In this document: positions 20,445 to 30,023 of the stretch, piece by piece
Numbering within the stretch: position 1 is the first letter of the stretch
Layout of the letters: each line of letters opens with the position of its first letter
Assembly (NCBI RefSeq): GCF_000278275.1
Contig: NZ_JH725147.1
Span: forward strand, 308,388-372,387
Length of the DNA stretch: 64,000 bases
DNA from: Bartonella tamiae Th239
GTDB lineage: Bacteria > Pseudomonadota > Alphaproteobacteria > Rhizobiales > Rhizobiaceae
Direction: 5' to 3'
Notes under the pieces: model-generated
The model's input: the letters and a program-made list of their open reading frames with translations, nothing else
What the model was told of the DNA's origin: nothing
The model's database searches: none
Program-made: the position numbers and the translations under genes

Positions 20445-20606
20445 AATAAAGTTTGTTAAATGATTGAAAGCTTTGCTGATAATTCTATTCATGAAACGAT
20501 GTCACCAAGAAACAGCCTTTATCGATATTATTATCAAATATGGTTATATTTATATAAAGTGTCATCAATAGCTCGTTTAAAAACATTAAGCAAAGAAGTA
20601 GATCTT

Positions 20607-20646
20607 AAAAAATTAGGCCGCTGTGGAGAGGGGAACCACAGCGACC
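20607..20646 (-). terminator. Intrinsic terminator of the small RNA
   Basis: Minus-strand stem GGTCGCTGTGG/CCACAGCGGCC (11 pairs, one G-U) with loop TTCCCCTCT, followed by TAATTTTTT. The run of T lies only on the minus-strand side, which fixes the direction. Confidence 0.85.
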
Positions 20647-20753
20647 TTATCACTGCTACTGCGCAACAGCCTTGAGAGGGGGATGGAGGCTGTTGCATCT
20701 GGTAATGGCAAGGGGACGATGCCTTATTTCCAGATAATCGACGCAGCGTCGAT
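20607..20753 (-). ncRNA. Predicted small RNA with three C-rich loops
   Basis: On the minus strand, a sigma-70-like promoter is followed by four consecutive hairpins and a U tract within about 147 nt. 5' to 3': palindromic hairpin ATCGACGC-T-GCGTCGAT (20753-20737); a two-part stem ATCTGG/CCAGAT with inner GGCA/TGCC and loop UCGUCCCCU (20735-20697); a 9-bp stem GCAACAGCC/GGCTGTTGC with a loop containing AUCCCCCUCUC (20696-20663); and an 11-bp terminator stem with loop UUCCCCUCU (20646-20616) followed by UAAUUUUUU. Each of the last three loops displays CCCCU. Such loops, complementary to Shine-Dalgarno sequences, are known in alphaproteobacterial trans-acting sRNAs (CcsR-type and alpha-r14-type); membership is inferred. 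No protein-coding frame here is convincing. Confidence 0.75.
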
Positions 20754-20759
20754 AGGGTA

Positions 20760-20788
20760 TATAAAAGAATTCAAACATGGCTTTTCAA
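20760..20788 (-). promoter_or_regulatory. Predicted promoter of the small RNA
   Basis: On the minus strand TTGAAA (20788-20783) and TTTATA (20765-20760) are separated by 17 bp. The predicted start, about seven bases on, falls at the first hairpin of the RNA. Confidence 0.6.
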
Positions 20789-21114
20789 GGGCGAATAGAT
20801 TAAGATTTTGTAACATATGCGTGAAAATCAAAAGGGGAAATTTTTAAAAATTTAAATTTATCTTCATGTTTGTTCTTTTCAAAACATTGAAGAGTTTTAC
20901 ATCTATTTAGTTTATAGATAAAAAAGATACATATTTAATATTTGTGTCAGATTATTTTTATTCATCATTGTCATAAAAGCTTGAATACATCGTAAGGGAA
21001 TTTGTTTGCCACCCTTCAAGTGATGTTTTCACCAACCACAACACTATCCACACTTGAAAATATTCATAAGACTGCCATAAAAGACAGACGAGCATGAATT
21101 TAATGGAATAAAAA
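20789..21114. other. Spacer upstream of polA
   Basis: About 325 bp of AT-rich sequence between the small-RNA promoter and polA. I see no gene or clear hairpin; it should hold the polA promoter. Confidence 0.5.
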
Positions 21115-24051
21115 ATGCAAAAAGATGATCACCTTTTTCTCGTCGATGGTTCGGGGTATATTTTTCGTGCTTATCACGCTCTTCCCCCATTAACGCGAAA
21201 AAAAGACGGCTTACCTGTTGGTGCTGTCGCGGGCTTTTGTAATATGTTATGGAAAGTTTTATGCGATGCGCGCAATACAGCTGTTGGTGTGGTCCCGACA
21301 CATTTTGCTGTTATTTTTGATTATTCCTCACATACCTTTCGAAAAGAAATTTATCCAGATTATAAAGCTAACCGATCAGTACCACCAGAGGATCTTATCC
21401 CTCAATTTGGGCTTATCCGTCAGGCAACGCGCGCATTTAATGTACCTTGTATTGAAAAACAAGGCTTTGAAGCAGATGATATCATTGCCACTTATGCCAG
21501 TCTAGCCTCAAAAAAAGGAGCTAAAACGACGATTATTTCATCAGATAAAGATTTAATGCAGTTGGTCAATGAGCGGGTGGATATGTATGACGGCATGAAA
21601 GACCGTCAAATCGGTATTGATGATGTTATTGAAAAATGGGGCGTACCACCAGAAAAAATGATTGATCTTCAATCTTTAACAGGTGATTCAACAGATAATG
21701 TACCAGGTATTCCTGGAATTGGTCCCAAAACTGCGGCACAATTATTGAATGAGTTTTGTAGCCTTGACACATTACTTTCAAAAGCAGATCAAATTAAACA
21801 ACAAAAACGGCGTGAAAATATTATAGCTTATGCGGAACAAACCAAAATTTCGCGCCAATTAGTGACTTTAAAAACAGATGTGCCGTTAGATATGGGGCTT
21901 GACGATTTATATTTAGAGCCACAGGATGGTCCACGCTTGATTGGTTTTTTAAAAGCTTTGGAGTTTACGACTTTAACACGCCGTGTGGCTCAAGCAACTG
22001 ATTGTGATGCAGGTGCTATAGACGCTGCAGATATTGAAGTTGAATGGGGAAATGATGCTCATGGTCCTGATCTTGATAAAAATAGTTCTCATTTAGATAA
22101 GGCGCCAAATACTGAAAACAACGAGACTAAAAATAAAGATGATGGTGATGGTACACCACAAGACTTCGCGAATAAACGTAAAAATGAAGCGCTAAGAAAA
22201 AGTTTTGAGCGATCTGACTATGTGACAATAAGTGATGAAATAAGTCTTCAAAATTGGATTGATGAAGCCTGTGAGCAAGGCTATGTAGCCTTTGATACAG
22301 AAACAACATCTTTGGATCCAATGCAGGCAGAATTGGTGGGATTTTCTTTAGCCTTACGCCCAGGAAAAGCCGCTTATATTCCTTTAAATCATGTGAAGGG
22401 GAAAAATGACCTTTTAGGTAACGGGCGTTTAGAGGCTCAAATCACAGTTGAAAAAGCCTTAAAATTTATTAAGCCACTCCTTGAAAATACAGCGATTTTA
22501 AAAATTGCGCAAAATATGAAATATGACTGGCTGGTAATGAAGCAATATGGCATCGAAATTCGTTCTTTTGATGATACGATGCTTTTATCTTATGTATTAG
22601 ATGCGGGCACCTTAACTCATGGTATGGATGCTTTATCGCAGCGTTGGCTTGGCCATAAGCCAATCACTTATAAAGAGCTCACAGGTAGCGGAAAAACGGC
22701 GATTAGTTTTGCAGAAGTTGATCTTGAAAAAGCAACTCATTATGCAGCCGAAGATGCTGATGTGACTCTACGTTTATGGCAGGTTTTGAAACCTCAGCTT
22801 GTAGCAAAAGGTCTTTCACGCGTTTATGAACGGCTTGAACGTCCACTTGTGGAAGTATTGGCTCGTATGGAACAAAGAGGTATTTTGGTTGATCGTCAAG
22901 TGCTTTCGCAACTTTCAGGTGAGTTGGCACAATCTGCAGCTGCTGAGGAAGATGAAATTTACACACTTGCTGGTGAAAAATTTAATATTGGATCACCAAA
23001 ACAATTGGGTGATATCTTATTTGGAAAAATGGGTTTGCCCGGTGGTTCAAAAACAAAGACAGGGCAGTGGTCGACATCGGCACAAGTTTTAGAAGATTTG
23101 GCGAATGCGGGGCATGAATTGGCCAGAAAAATAGTTCAGTGGCGTCAACTTACGAAATTAAAATCGACTTATACTGATGCTCTTCCCAATTATATTTTAA
23201 AGTCGACAGGTCGTGTTCATACAAATTATTCAATGGCTGCAACTTCAACGGGGCGTTTATCGTCATCTGAACCAAATTTACAAAATATTCCTATACGGAC
23301 AAAAGAGGGACGAAAAATTCGTGCAGCCTTTGTCGCTGCTCCTCATTATTCTTTATTATCCGCTGATTATAGTCAGATTGAATTGCGCGTTTTGGCGCAT
23401 ATTGCCGATATTAAAGCTTTAAAGAAAGCTTTTGATGAAGGATTGGATATTCATGCCATGACAGCATCTGAAATGTTTGGTGTGCCTATTGAAGGTATGC
23501 CTTCAGAAATCAGACGGCGAGCAAAAGCGATTAATTTTGGTATTATTTACGGTATTTCCGCTTTTGGTCTTGCGAATCAGCTTGGTATTTCTCGTGAAGA
23601 GGCGGGAAGTTATATTCGCACTTATTTTGAACGTTTTCCCGGCATTAAAGATTATATGGAAGCCACCAAGACTTTTGCACGTGAACATGGTTATGTTGAA
23701 ACTATATTTGGCAGACGGGCGCATTATCCTGAAATCAATGCTTCCAATCCTCAAATTCGTGCCTTTAATGAAAGAGCAGCAATCAATGCACCTATCCAAG
23801 GATCGGCAGCTGATATTATTCGTCGTGCAATGATCCATATGGAAGATGCGTTAAAAATAGCTGATTTATCAGCAAAGATGCTATTACAAGTGCATGATGA
23901 ATTAATTTTTGAAGTCGCTAATGATGAGATCGATAAAACAATACAATTGGTTAAAGATGTGATGGAAAATGCTACAATGCCTGCACTCTCTTTATCTGTG
24001 CCGTTAAAAGTAGATGCACGTGCCGCAAAAAACTGGGACGAAGCGCATTAG
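21115..24051 (+). CDS. polA: DNA polymerase I
   Basis: Repair and Okazaki-fragment polymerase. 978 residues with all three domains. The 5'-3' exonuclease occupies residues 1-290 (LVDGSGYIFRAYHALPPL, EADDIIATYA, GDSTDNVPGIPGIGPKTA). The 3'-5' exonuclease follows (FDTETTSLDPMQAELVGFS, AEDADVTLRLW), and then the polymerase domain (SADYSQIELRVLAHI, RRAKAINFGIIYGISAFG, LLQVHDELIFE). Between the first two domains is a hydrophilic linker at about residues 305-365 rich in Asp, Asn and Lys (DKNSSHLDKAPNTENNETKN), another low-complexity stretch like that in AroE. Catalytic residues appear intact. Confidence 0.97.
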   Translation: MQKDDHLFLVDGSGYIFRAYHALPPLTRKKDGLPVGAVAGFCNMLWKVLCDARNTAVGVVPTHFAVIFDYSSHTFRKEIYPDYKANRSVPPEDLIPQFGLIRQATRAFNVPCIEKQGFEADDIIATYASLASKKGAKTTIISSDKDLMQLVNERVDMYDGMKDRQIGIDDVIEKWGVPPEKMIDLQSLTGDSTDNVPGIPGIGPKTAAQLLNEFCSLDTLLSKADQIKQQKRRENIIAYAEQTKISRQLVTLKTDVPLDMGLDDLYLEPQDGPRLIGFLKALEFTTLTRRVAQATDCDAGAIDAADIEVEWGNDAHGPDLDKNSSHLDKAPNTENNETKNKDDGDGTPQDFANKRKNEALRKSFERSDYVTISDEISLQNWIDEACEQGYVAFDTETTSLDPMQAELVGFSLALRPGKAAYIPLNHVKGKNDLLGNGRLEAQITVEKALKFIKPLLENTAILKIAQNMKYDWLVMKQYGIEIRSFDDTMLLSYVLDAGTLTHGMDALSQRWLGHKPITYKELTGSGKTAISFAEVDLEKATHYAAEDADVTLRLWQVLKPQLVAKGLSRVYERLERPLVEVLARMEQRGILVDRQVLSQLSGELAQSAAAEEDEIYTLAGEKFNIGSPKQLGDILFGKMGLPGGSKTKTGQWSTSAQVLEDLANAGHELARKIVQWRQLTKLKSTYTDALPNYILKSTGRVHTNYSMAATSTGRLSSSEPNLQNIPIRTKEGRKIRAAFVAAPHYSLLSADYSQIELRVLAHIADIKALKKAFDEGLDIHAMTASEMFGVPIEGMPSEIRRRAKAINFGIIYGISAFGLANQLGISREEAGSYIRTYFERFPGIKDYMEATKTFAREHGYVETIFGRRAHYPEINASNPQIRAFNERAAINAPIQGSAADIIRRAMIHMEDALKIADLSAKMLLQVHDELIFEVANDEIDKTIQLVKDVMENATMPALSLSVPLKVDARAAKNWDEAH

Positions 24052-24445
24052 GCGTGTTTCTGTTTGACCAACGCCTATATGTACTGAAGATCTTGATACG
24101 TTATGAAAAAAAGTGAAAAATATACGTTGAAGAAAGTGTAGTTTAAAACTGTTTTGAAGGTCAAGCGATGAATATACTCGTTTAATATTCAATAAGTATA
24201 ATGTCTCAATTCTTTTTATCTTACTGTAAAATTTTATATTCTAATATAGATTTTTTTAAAAAATATTGCTATAGAAGCATTTTATCGCGTGTTTTTTTCA
24301 TTTAAAAACAGATTTTTTAAGCCTTTTATAAAGGCGAAAGTGCCATGTTAAGCTCAATGTGAAAATAAAGAGCTTAACATTAATTTATCACAATATAGTA
24401 TAAGATTTTATAAATGCACTATTAAGTTCATTCTTGAGCCGAAAA
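24052..24445. other. Spacer between convergent polA and argG with an 11-bp hairpin
   Basis: 394 bp without a gene. It contains a perfect 11-bp inverted repeat ATGTTAAGCTC/GAGCTTAACAT (24345-24355 and 24370-24380, 14-nt loop), and a smaller GCCTTT/AAAGGC hairpin at 24321-24335. Neither has a strong U tract; they may act as 3' ends of polA and argG transcripts. Confidence 0.55.
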
Positions 24446-25663
24446 TCATTTGTCACGAGCTGCTAATGTGCGTAATCTTAAAGCATTGAGTTTGATAAAA
24501 CCTGCTGCATCTTTTTGATCATAAGCGCCTTTATCATCTTCAAATGTGACCAATGCATCAGAATAAAGTGATTTATCACTTTGACGACCTTCCACAATGA
24601 CATTGCCCTTGTAAAGTTTTAGGGTTACTTCCCCTTCAACATGTTCTTGACTTAAATCAATGGCGGCTTGCAGCATTTTACGTTCTGGTGAAAACCAAAA
24701 TCCATAATAAATCAATTCAGCATAGCGTGGCATCAATTCATCTTTTAGATGTGCCGCCCCGCGATCAAGTGTGATCGATTCAATTGCACGATGTGCTTGA
24801 AGCAAAATTGTCCCCCCGGGCGTTTCATAAATACCGCGAGATTTCATACCCACAAAGCGATTTTCTACCAAATCCAATCGACCAATACCGTTATCTCGGC
24901 CTAAATCATTTAATGTTTTAAGGAGTTTTGCAGGCGATAAGGCTTGTCCATTAATGGATATAGGATCGCCTTTTTTAAAGCCGATCGTTATGATTGTTGC
25001 TTTATCTGGTGCAGCTTCAGGCGAAACTGTGCGCATATGCACATATTCCGCGGCTGGAATGGAAGGATCTTCTAAAATTTTCCCTTCTGATGATGAGTGC
25101 AAAAGATTGGCATCTACAGAAAAAGGTGCTTCGCCCTGTTTGTCTTTCGATACAGGAATTTGATGGGCTTGCGCAAAATTCAGAAGATCTGTGCGGCTTT
25201 TAAATTGCCAATCGCGCCAAGGCGCAATAATTTTAATGTCTGGATTAAGTGCATAAGCAGAAAGTTCAAAGCGAACTTGATCATTACCTTTACCAGTAGC
25301 ACCATGCGCAATGGCATCCGCTCCTGTTTCTCGTGCAATTTCAATTAATCGTTTGGATATAAGGGGGCGCGCAATAGAAGTGCCAAGCAAATACACCCCT
25401 TCATAAATAGCATTGGCACGAAACATTGGAAAAACATAATCACGTACAAATTCTTCACGTAGATCTTCAATATAAATTTCTTTGATGCCCATAAGTTCAG
25501 CTTTTTTACGGGCAGGTTCAAGCTCTTCTCCTTGTCCTAAATCAGCTGTAAATGTCACGACTTCAGCGCCTATTTCGGTTTGTAACCATTTTAAGATAAT
25601 TGAAGTATCAAGCCCACCTGAATAAGCCAGTACGACCTTTTTAACGTCTTTCCATTTTTCCAT
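24446..25663 (-). CDS. argG: Argininosuccinate synthase
   Basis: Joins citrulline and aspartate with ATP to form argininosuccinate. 405 residues from the ATG at 25663, preceded by GGATAAAAG; the frame extends four codons to another ATG lacking a ribosome site. Seen: the ATP pyrophosphatase loop [18 protein letters not shown], the segment [14 protein letters not shown] and [14 protein letters not shown]. The next enzyme, ArgH, is encoded at 32.6 kb, so the last two steps of arginine synthesis are present although the genes are not adjacent. Confidence 0.97.
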   Translation of the reverse strand: MEKWKDVKKVVLAYSGGLDTSIILKWLQTEIGAEVVTFTADLGQGEELEPARKKAELMGIKEIYIEDLREEFVRDYVFPMFRANAIYEGVYLLGTSIARPLISKRLIEIARETGADAIAHGATGKGNDQVRFELSAYALNPDIKIIAPWRDWQFKSRTDLLNFAQAHQIPVSKDKQGEAPFSVDANLLHSSSEGKILEDPSIPAAEYVHMRTVSPEAAPDKATIITIGFKKGDPISINGQALSPAKLLKTLNDLGRDNGIGRLDLVENRFVGMKSRGIYETPGGTILLQAHRAIESITLDRGAAHLKDELMPRYAELIYYGFWFSPERKMLQAAIDLSQEHVEGEVTLKLYKGNVIVEGRQSDKSLYSDALVTFEDDKGAYDQKDAAGFIKLNALRLRTLAARDK

Positions 25664-26113
25664 TCTTTTATCCAATATTGTGATGCTGGTTGGTTTTCTT
25701 CTTCTGTTTTATCAGTTGATGACGATCATGCAAGTGAACAAAATAAAATCAGCTGAAAGTGGTGATCAACAATGTTGAATATGATTGATCAGATAAAATC
25801 AAAAACATAAAAAGTGAACGAAGAAACGGATTAAATCCCTTATCAACCATTCAATATGAACAATGCTTAAGAGAAAGCTGATAGATTATTGATGTATTTT
25901 TATGAAAAACAAGGAAACGTTTATATAAAAAGATTGAAAATATCGTGTATTAAACTGTAAAAAAGGAAAATTATGCTTATTTTATTTAAATTTTAGTCAT
26001 TTTCATATGTATATTGTGAAACATTGATAGAAGAAGCACAGAAGTTTGATAGGCGAAAATGATGTATTTTCATGTGACAAGCATTTTGCTTTTAATTTAA
26101 AACGGAAGATAGA
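25664..26113. other. Spacer between divergent argG and the LysE-type gene
   Basis: About 450 bp of AT-rich DNA holding the two divergent promoters. No gene or RNA hairpin stands out. Confidence 0.5.
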
Positions 26114-26755
26114 ATGACATTTTTACCAGATTGGCTGACTTTTATACAATTTGCAGGTGCTGTTATTATACTCACATTAATACCTGGACCAGATATGGTT
26201 TTGTTTGTGAGTCGCAGTATTGCCCAAGGTAAAGCCGCAGGTTTTGCTTGTATTTTTGGGTGCTCAACAGGTATTATTATACAGGTTATTGCTGTTTCGA
26301 TTGGCTTGTCAGCTTTGATCATTGCTTCACCCACAGCATTTTTAGTTTTGAAAATTTCTGGTGCTCTTTATCTTTTATGGTTGGCTATAAAAACAATACG
26401 CCATAAATCGGGGTTTACACTTCATCAAACGCAAAAAGCTCCTTTGAGCTTTAAACGCAATTTTTTGACAGCGCTTGGTATTAATCTTTTAAATCCTAAA
26501 GTCCTTTTGTTTAATATGACATTTTTACCGCAATTTGTGCATGCAACCGATCCATATGCGGGAGCAAAAATATTATTTTTAGGACTTTCATTCATTCCAA
26601 TAGGATTTCCAATCAATGCCGTTATGGTGTTTGCTGCACATCAATTTGCATCCCTTTTAAAAAAAAATCCTTTATATGTACGCATTCTTGATTGGGTCAG
26701 TGCAGGTATTTTTACGGCATTTGCTCTTCGCTTATTGGCAACACAAACAAAATAA
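26114..26755 (+). CDS. LysE/RhtB-family amino-acid exporter
   Basis: Inner-membrane exporter of amino acids or their derivatives. 213 residues with six hydrophobic segments (about 8-28, 40-62, 70-90, 115-135, 148-172, 190-210). The N-terminal signature ILTLIPGPDMVLFVSRSIAQGKAAG and GINLLNPKVLLFNMTFLPQFV are typical of the RhtB subgroup. The substrate cannot be told from the sequence. Stands alone with its own AGATAGA-type leader. Confidence 0.92.
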   Translation: MTFLPDWLTFIQFAGAVIILTLIPGPDMVLFVSRSIAQGKAAGFACIFGCSTGIIIQVIAVSIGLSALIIASPTAFLVLKISGALYLLWLAIKTIRHKSGFTLHQTQKAPLSFKRNFLTALGINLLNPKVLLFNMTFLPQFVHATDPYAGAKILFLGLSFIPIGFPINAVMVFAAHQFASLLKKNPLYVRILDWVSAGIFTAFALRLLATQTK

Positions 26756-27001
26756 AATGAGGTAACTATTAGTATTTTGAAACAAATTTTTCATTTCTAA
26801 GATTGTTATATAGAAAAATAGTGAAAATAATAGGAAATGAATATTTTTATAACACTTTATATTTCTTAATTATAATAAACACTATTTTTTAATCTTGTTT
26901 TAAAATTAGAGTTGTGCACGCTATCAAAAATTAATCCTTTAATTCAATTTTATACTCAATTTAGTAATATATGCTGTAAAAACTGTTTTTATTTTTTGCA
27001 T

Positions 27002-27613
27002 TTAATTTGTAATTTTTTCGCCAGGATATGCACCCCAAATTTGATTTTGATTCACCCAACCGCGTGTTCTTCCAATAGTTAATTCACACCAATTACCATC
27101 ACATTGGCGAATTCTGCCAATGACACCAGCTTCAAGTTGTGCTGCAAGATTTGAAGTTTCATTTGGCTCGCGATACATTGCGATTAAAGTGCTTTTATCT
27201 TTAGCCCAAGGGGCAATCATTGCTGTGCGTTGACCTGATACAAGGGATTGATAGACCCATCCTTCATCACCATCAGAATCTCGTATTTTACGCCATTGAT
27301 CATATTCTTGTGTTATTTCAATTGGTAAACCCTGTTTTTGATAACTATAGATGACACTATAATTGCGACCTGGCCCAACACGGACATTAACCCGTGTTGG
27401 TTTGATGGACACAAAACGGGGAAGAGGTAAGCCACTTGGTCCAAGATTGGCGCTATCATTTTGAGAGGCCTCTTGCGCGTGAGCTTTATTTTGATCAAAA
27501 TTTAGACTTAAACCATTTAAGTAAACACATAAACTGCTCAAAATAATAAAAAATCGCAACCATACCCAATTGCCCACTTTAAGACCTCTTCCTTTTGTTT
27601 TATATTCATTCAC
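27002..27613 (-). CDS. Exported protein with two SH3-like domains
   Basis: 203 residues. An N-terminal hydrophobic segment (WLRFFIILSSLCVYLNGL) followed by AHAQEAS suggests a signal peptide or anchor. Two bacterial SH3-type repeats follow: RVNVRVGPGRNYSVIYSY...GWVYQSLVSG (about 78-130) and AAQLEAGVIGRIRQCDGNWCELTIGRTRGWVNQNQIWG (about 155-195). Such domains usually bind peptidoglycan or envelope proteins. Divergent from the dehydrogenase gene, an arrangement I believe is conserved in Rhizobiales. The exact role is unknown. Confidence 0.85.
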   Translation of the reverse strand: MNEYKTKGRGLKVGNWVWLRFFIILSSLCVYLNGLSLNFDQNKAHAQEASQNDSANLGPSGLPLPRFVSIKPTRVNVRVGPGRNYSVIYSYQKQGLPIEITQEYDQWRKIRDSDGDEGWVYQSLVSGQRTAMIAPWAKDKSTLIAMYREPNETSNLAAQLEAGVIGRIRQCDGNWCELTIGRTRGWVNQNQIWGAYPGEKITN

Positions 27614-27750
27614 TCAATGATTATTCTGCTATAAGAATTTAGAATCAGTAGTTTATATAGCTTTTTAGCTATTGCATGAGACTGGTTAAAGAGGTCTCAA
27701 CGATTAATAAAAAGTTCAATTTTGAGGCAGAAATTATTCTGGAACATTGC

Positions 27751-28755
27751 ATGGATAGCAAAAAGAAACCTTTGGTTATTCTCACACATAAGCTACCTGA
27801 ACCAGTAGAAAAGCGTATGAGTGAGCTTTTTGATATGATTTTTTCGGAAAATGATACTCCCATGACAAGAGAACATCTCATTGCTGCGTTACAGCGTGCT
27901 GATGTGCTTGTACCAACCATTTCCGATCATATTGATAATGAAATGCTCGATTATGCTGGTAAAAATTTAAAACTGATTGCCAATTTTGGTAATGGCACAG
28001 ACAATATTGATGTGCAATCGGCGACAAATCGCGGGATTGTCGTGACAAATACCCCTAATGTGTTAACTGATGATACTGCTGATATGACCATGGCCTTAAT
28101 TTTGGCTGTACCGCGCCGTTTGGTGGAAGGCGCGATTGTTTTAGATACAAAAGGGGCGTGGTCTGGTTGGTCTCCGAATTGGATGTTAGGAAGACGTATC
28201 GGTGGCAAAAAACTTGGCATTATAGGTATGGGACGTATTGGTATTGCCGTGGCGCGTCGGGCAAAAGCGTTTGGCCTTTCTATTCATTATCATAACCGCC
28301 AATGTGTTAGTCCCGCTATAGAACAGGAATTGGACGCGCAATATTGGCATAATCTTGATGACATGTTGACTGAAATGGATATTGTTTCGGTTCACTGTCC
28401 AGCAAAGACAGAAACACATCATTTATTGTCGTCAAAACGTTTATTACTCATGAAACCAACGGCTTATATTGTAAACACCGCGCGCGGTAATATCATTGAT
28501 GAACAGGCTTTGGCACAAACTATTGCTAATGGAAAACTTGCGGGTGCAGGATTAGATGTTTTTGAAAGAGAGCCTGCAGTTACACCTCTTTTGGAAAATT
28601 TGGCAAATCAAGGAAAAGTTATTCTTTTGCCACATATGGGATCAGCGACATTTGAAAGTCGTGTCGAAATGGGCGAAAAAGTTATCATCAATATTCGTGC
28701 GTTTTTCGACCATCATCGTCCACCTGATCGCATAATACCTGAAAAAAGACGATGA
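27751..28755 (+). CDS. D-2-hydroxyacid dehydrogenase (glyoxylate/hydroxypyruvate reductase type)
   Basis: NAD(P)-dependent oxidoreductase of the D-isomer-specific family. 334 residues from the ATG at 27751 (GGA eight bases upstream); the frame extends 25 codons further, but the family-like start is MDSKKKPLVILTHKLPEPV. Seen: the Rossmann motif LGIIGMGRIGIAVARRAKAFG, catalytic Arg in NTARGNIID, Glu in FEREPAV and His in LLPHMGSAT. The likely substrates are glyoxylate or hydroxypyruvate; sequence alone does not separate these from other 2-keto acids. Confidence 0.92.
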   Translation: MDSKKKPLVILTHKLPEPVEKRMSELFDMIFSENDTPMTREHLIAALQRADVLVPTISDHIDNEMLDYAGKNLKLIANFGNGTDNIDVQSATNRGIVVTNTPNVLTDDTADMTMALILAVPRRLVEGAIVLDTKGAWSGWSPNWMLGRRIGGKKLGIIGMGRIGIAVARRAKAFGLSIHYHNRQCVSPAIEQELDAQYWHNLDDMLTEMDIVSVHCPAKTETHHLLSSKRLLLMKPTAYIVNTARGNIIDEQALAQTIANGKLAGAGLDVFEREPAVTPLLENLANQGKVILLPHMGSATFESRVEMGEKVIINIRAFFDHHRPPDRIIPEKRR

Positions 28756-28832
28756 TTTTAAACGTTTAAATTTTTGATTGAAATCAAATTAATCTTTCCA
28801 AAGGATATTAAAAATATAGACGTTATGTTGGT

Positions 28833-28848
28833 TGTTTCACGTGAAATT
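28833..28848. promoter_or_regulatory. parS-like site (14 of 16), distant from the main cluster
   Basis: TGTTTCACGTGAAATT: perfect over the first 14 bases. It lies between the convergent dehydrogenase and adenosyltransferase genes, about 15 kb to the right of the putative origin. Confidence 0.82.
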
Positions 28849-28920
28849 TTATCTCTATTTTATGAGATAAGTTAAATATTAAAAAAAAAGCATAATAAAT
28901 ATTTTTCCTCATTCGCTTTA

Positions 28921-29559
28921 TTAACGATTTTTTCCTGGAACCCATAAAACATCATCATGACCCTTATTATTTGCATGGCGTGCTGCGACAAAAAGAAAAT
29001 CAGAAAGGCGATTGATATAGTGCAACGTATCCTCTTGCAAAGTTTCTTTTAAATGAAGAGCAACCATCGCTCTTTCTGAGCGTCTTGCTATGGTGCGTGC
29101 TAAATGGAGATGCGCGGCTAATTTTGTGCCACCTGGCAACACAAAAGATGTTAAAGGGGATAATGTTTTATTGAGATAATCAATTTCTTTTTCAAGACGA
29201 TCAACTTGTGTCGTGGTGATGCGCAAATTTTCCTTTTTTTCATCATTTAGAGGAGTTGCTAGATCCGCTCCCAAATCAAACAAATCATTTTGAATACGAA
29301 AAAGCATGGCATCAAGCACATTTATTGCACAATTTTCAGTATGGTCATAATGAGTGTTTAAATCATTTTCGTTTGCTTGATATTTGTTTGTATTTATATA
29401 ATTTGTTTCAAGGCGTGCGAGTCCAATTGCTGCATTTGTTTCATCAACATGACCAAAAGCGTCAATTCTTAAATCTGCTTTTGAACGGCGTGGCCCATTG
29501 ACCAATCCTGTCGTTCCATCATCCCCTGTTTTTGTATAAATTTTATTAAGTTTGACCAT
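28921..29559 (-). CDS. Cob(I)alamin adenosyltransferase, PduO type
   Basis: Transfers the adenosyl group of ATP to cob(I)alamin to make coenzyme B12. 212 residues. The ATP-binding N-terminus IYTKTGDDGTTGLVNGPRR and the DAFGHVDETNAAIGLARL, LPGGTKLAAHLHLARTIARRSER and LSDFLFVAAR motifs are those of the PduO/MMAB family, not CobA. An insert of about 27 residues rich in Asn and Thr (residues 52-78) is absent from the family core. A 20-bp palindrome lies 36 bp upstream of the start. Confidence 0.92.
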   Translation of the reverse strand: MVKLNKIYTKTGDDGTTGLVNGPRRSKADLRIDAFGHVDETNAAIGLARLETNYINTNKYQANENDLNTHYDHTENCAINVLDAMLFRIQNDLFDLGADLATPLNDEKKENLRITTTQVDRLEKEIDYLNKTLSPLTSFVLPGGTKLAAHLHLARTIARRSERAMVALHLKETLQEDTLHYINRLSDFLFVAARHANNKGHDDVLWVPGKNR

Positions 29560-29594
29560 TTTATAAGCCTTTAAATTTTAGTTCTAATCAACCG

Positions 29595-29614
29595 ATGTGA
29601 TAAAATTATCACAT
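29595..29614. promoter_or_regulatory. 20-bp perfect palindrome upstream of the adenosyltransferase gene
   Basis: ATGTGATAAAATTATCACAT is a perfect inverted repeat located 36 bp upstream of the start codon, a usual place for a repressor operator. It resembles a TGTGA/TCACA dyad but the central spacing is eight, not the six of a Crp site. The binding protein is unknown. Confidence 0.6.
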
Positions 29615-30023
29615 ATTATGATGTGTCATCCAAATAAAATTCTAATGAAGACAATTGATTCTTTTATTTATTAATTAGAATTTTAAAAAAATTAAATCGC
29701 TTAATTTAAAGAGTTTTTTCACAATTATTTTTCTACATGTTTATTCAAATTTCATTGAATAATGTTGAAAGATTGAATTTTAAAATAAAATAACGCGTTG
29801 TTATGATTTGTGACATGAAACCCTAAAGAACTGAAATAATTTATCTTTCGTGGATTTTATTCTTGTATTTATGAACAATGTTCATAAGCTATATTTGCTT
29901 TTAAAAGAAATTATTTTATAAATGCCGCAAAGAATTTTGCACGAAAGTGTATAAAGTGATGCAAAATGACAGCACGGTGGTGCTTCGTTATCGTATCGAC
30001 ATGATCAAGAAAGAGCGTATATT
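29615..30023. other. Spacer upstream of yihY
   Basis: About 410 bp, AT-rich, between divergent genes. No gene seen. It should hold the promoter of yihY. Confidence 0.45.

Noticed and set aside
20460-20847. Two overlapping short plus-strand frames downstream of dnaQ
   Set aside because: They run across the hairpins and terminator of the predicted minus-strand small RNA and have no protein-like motif.
29595-29614. Reading the 20-bp palindrome as a Crp site
   Set aside because: The TGTGA and TCACA arms are separated by eight bases instead of six, which does not fit Crp geometry.
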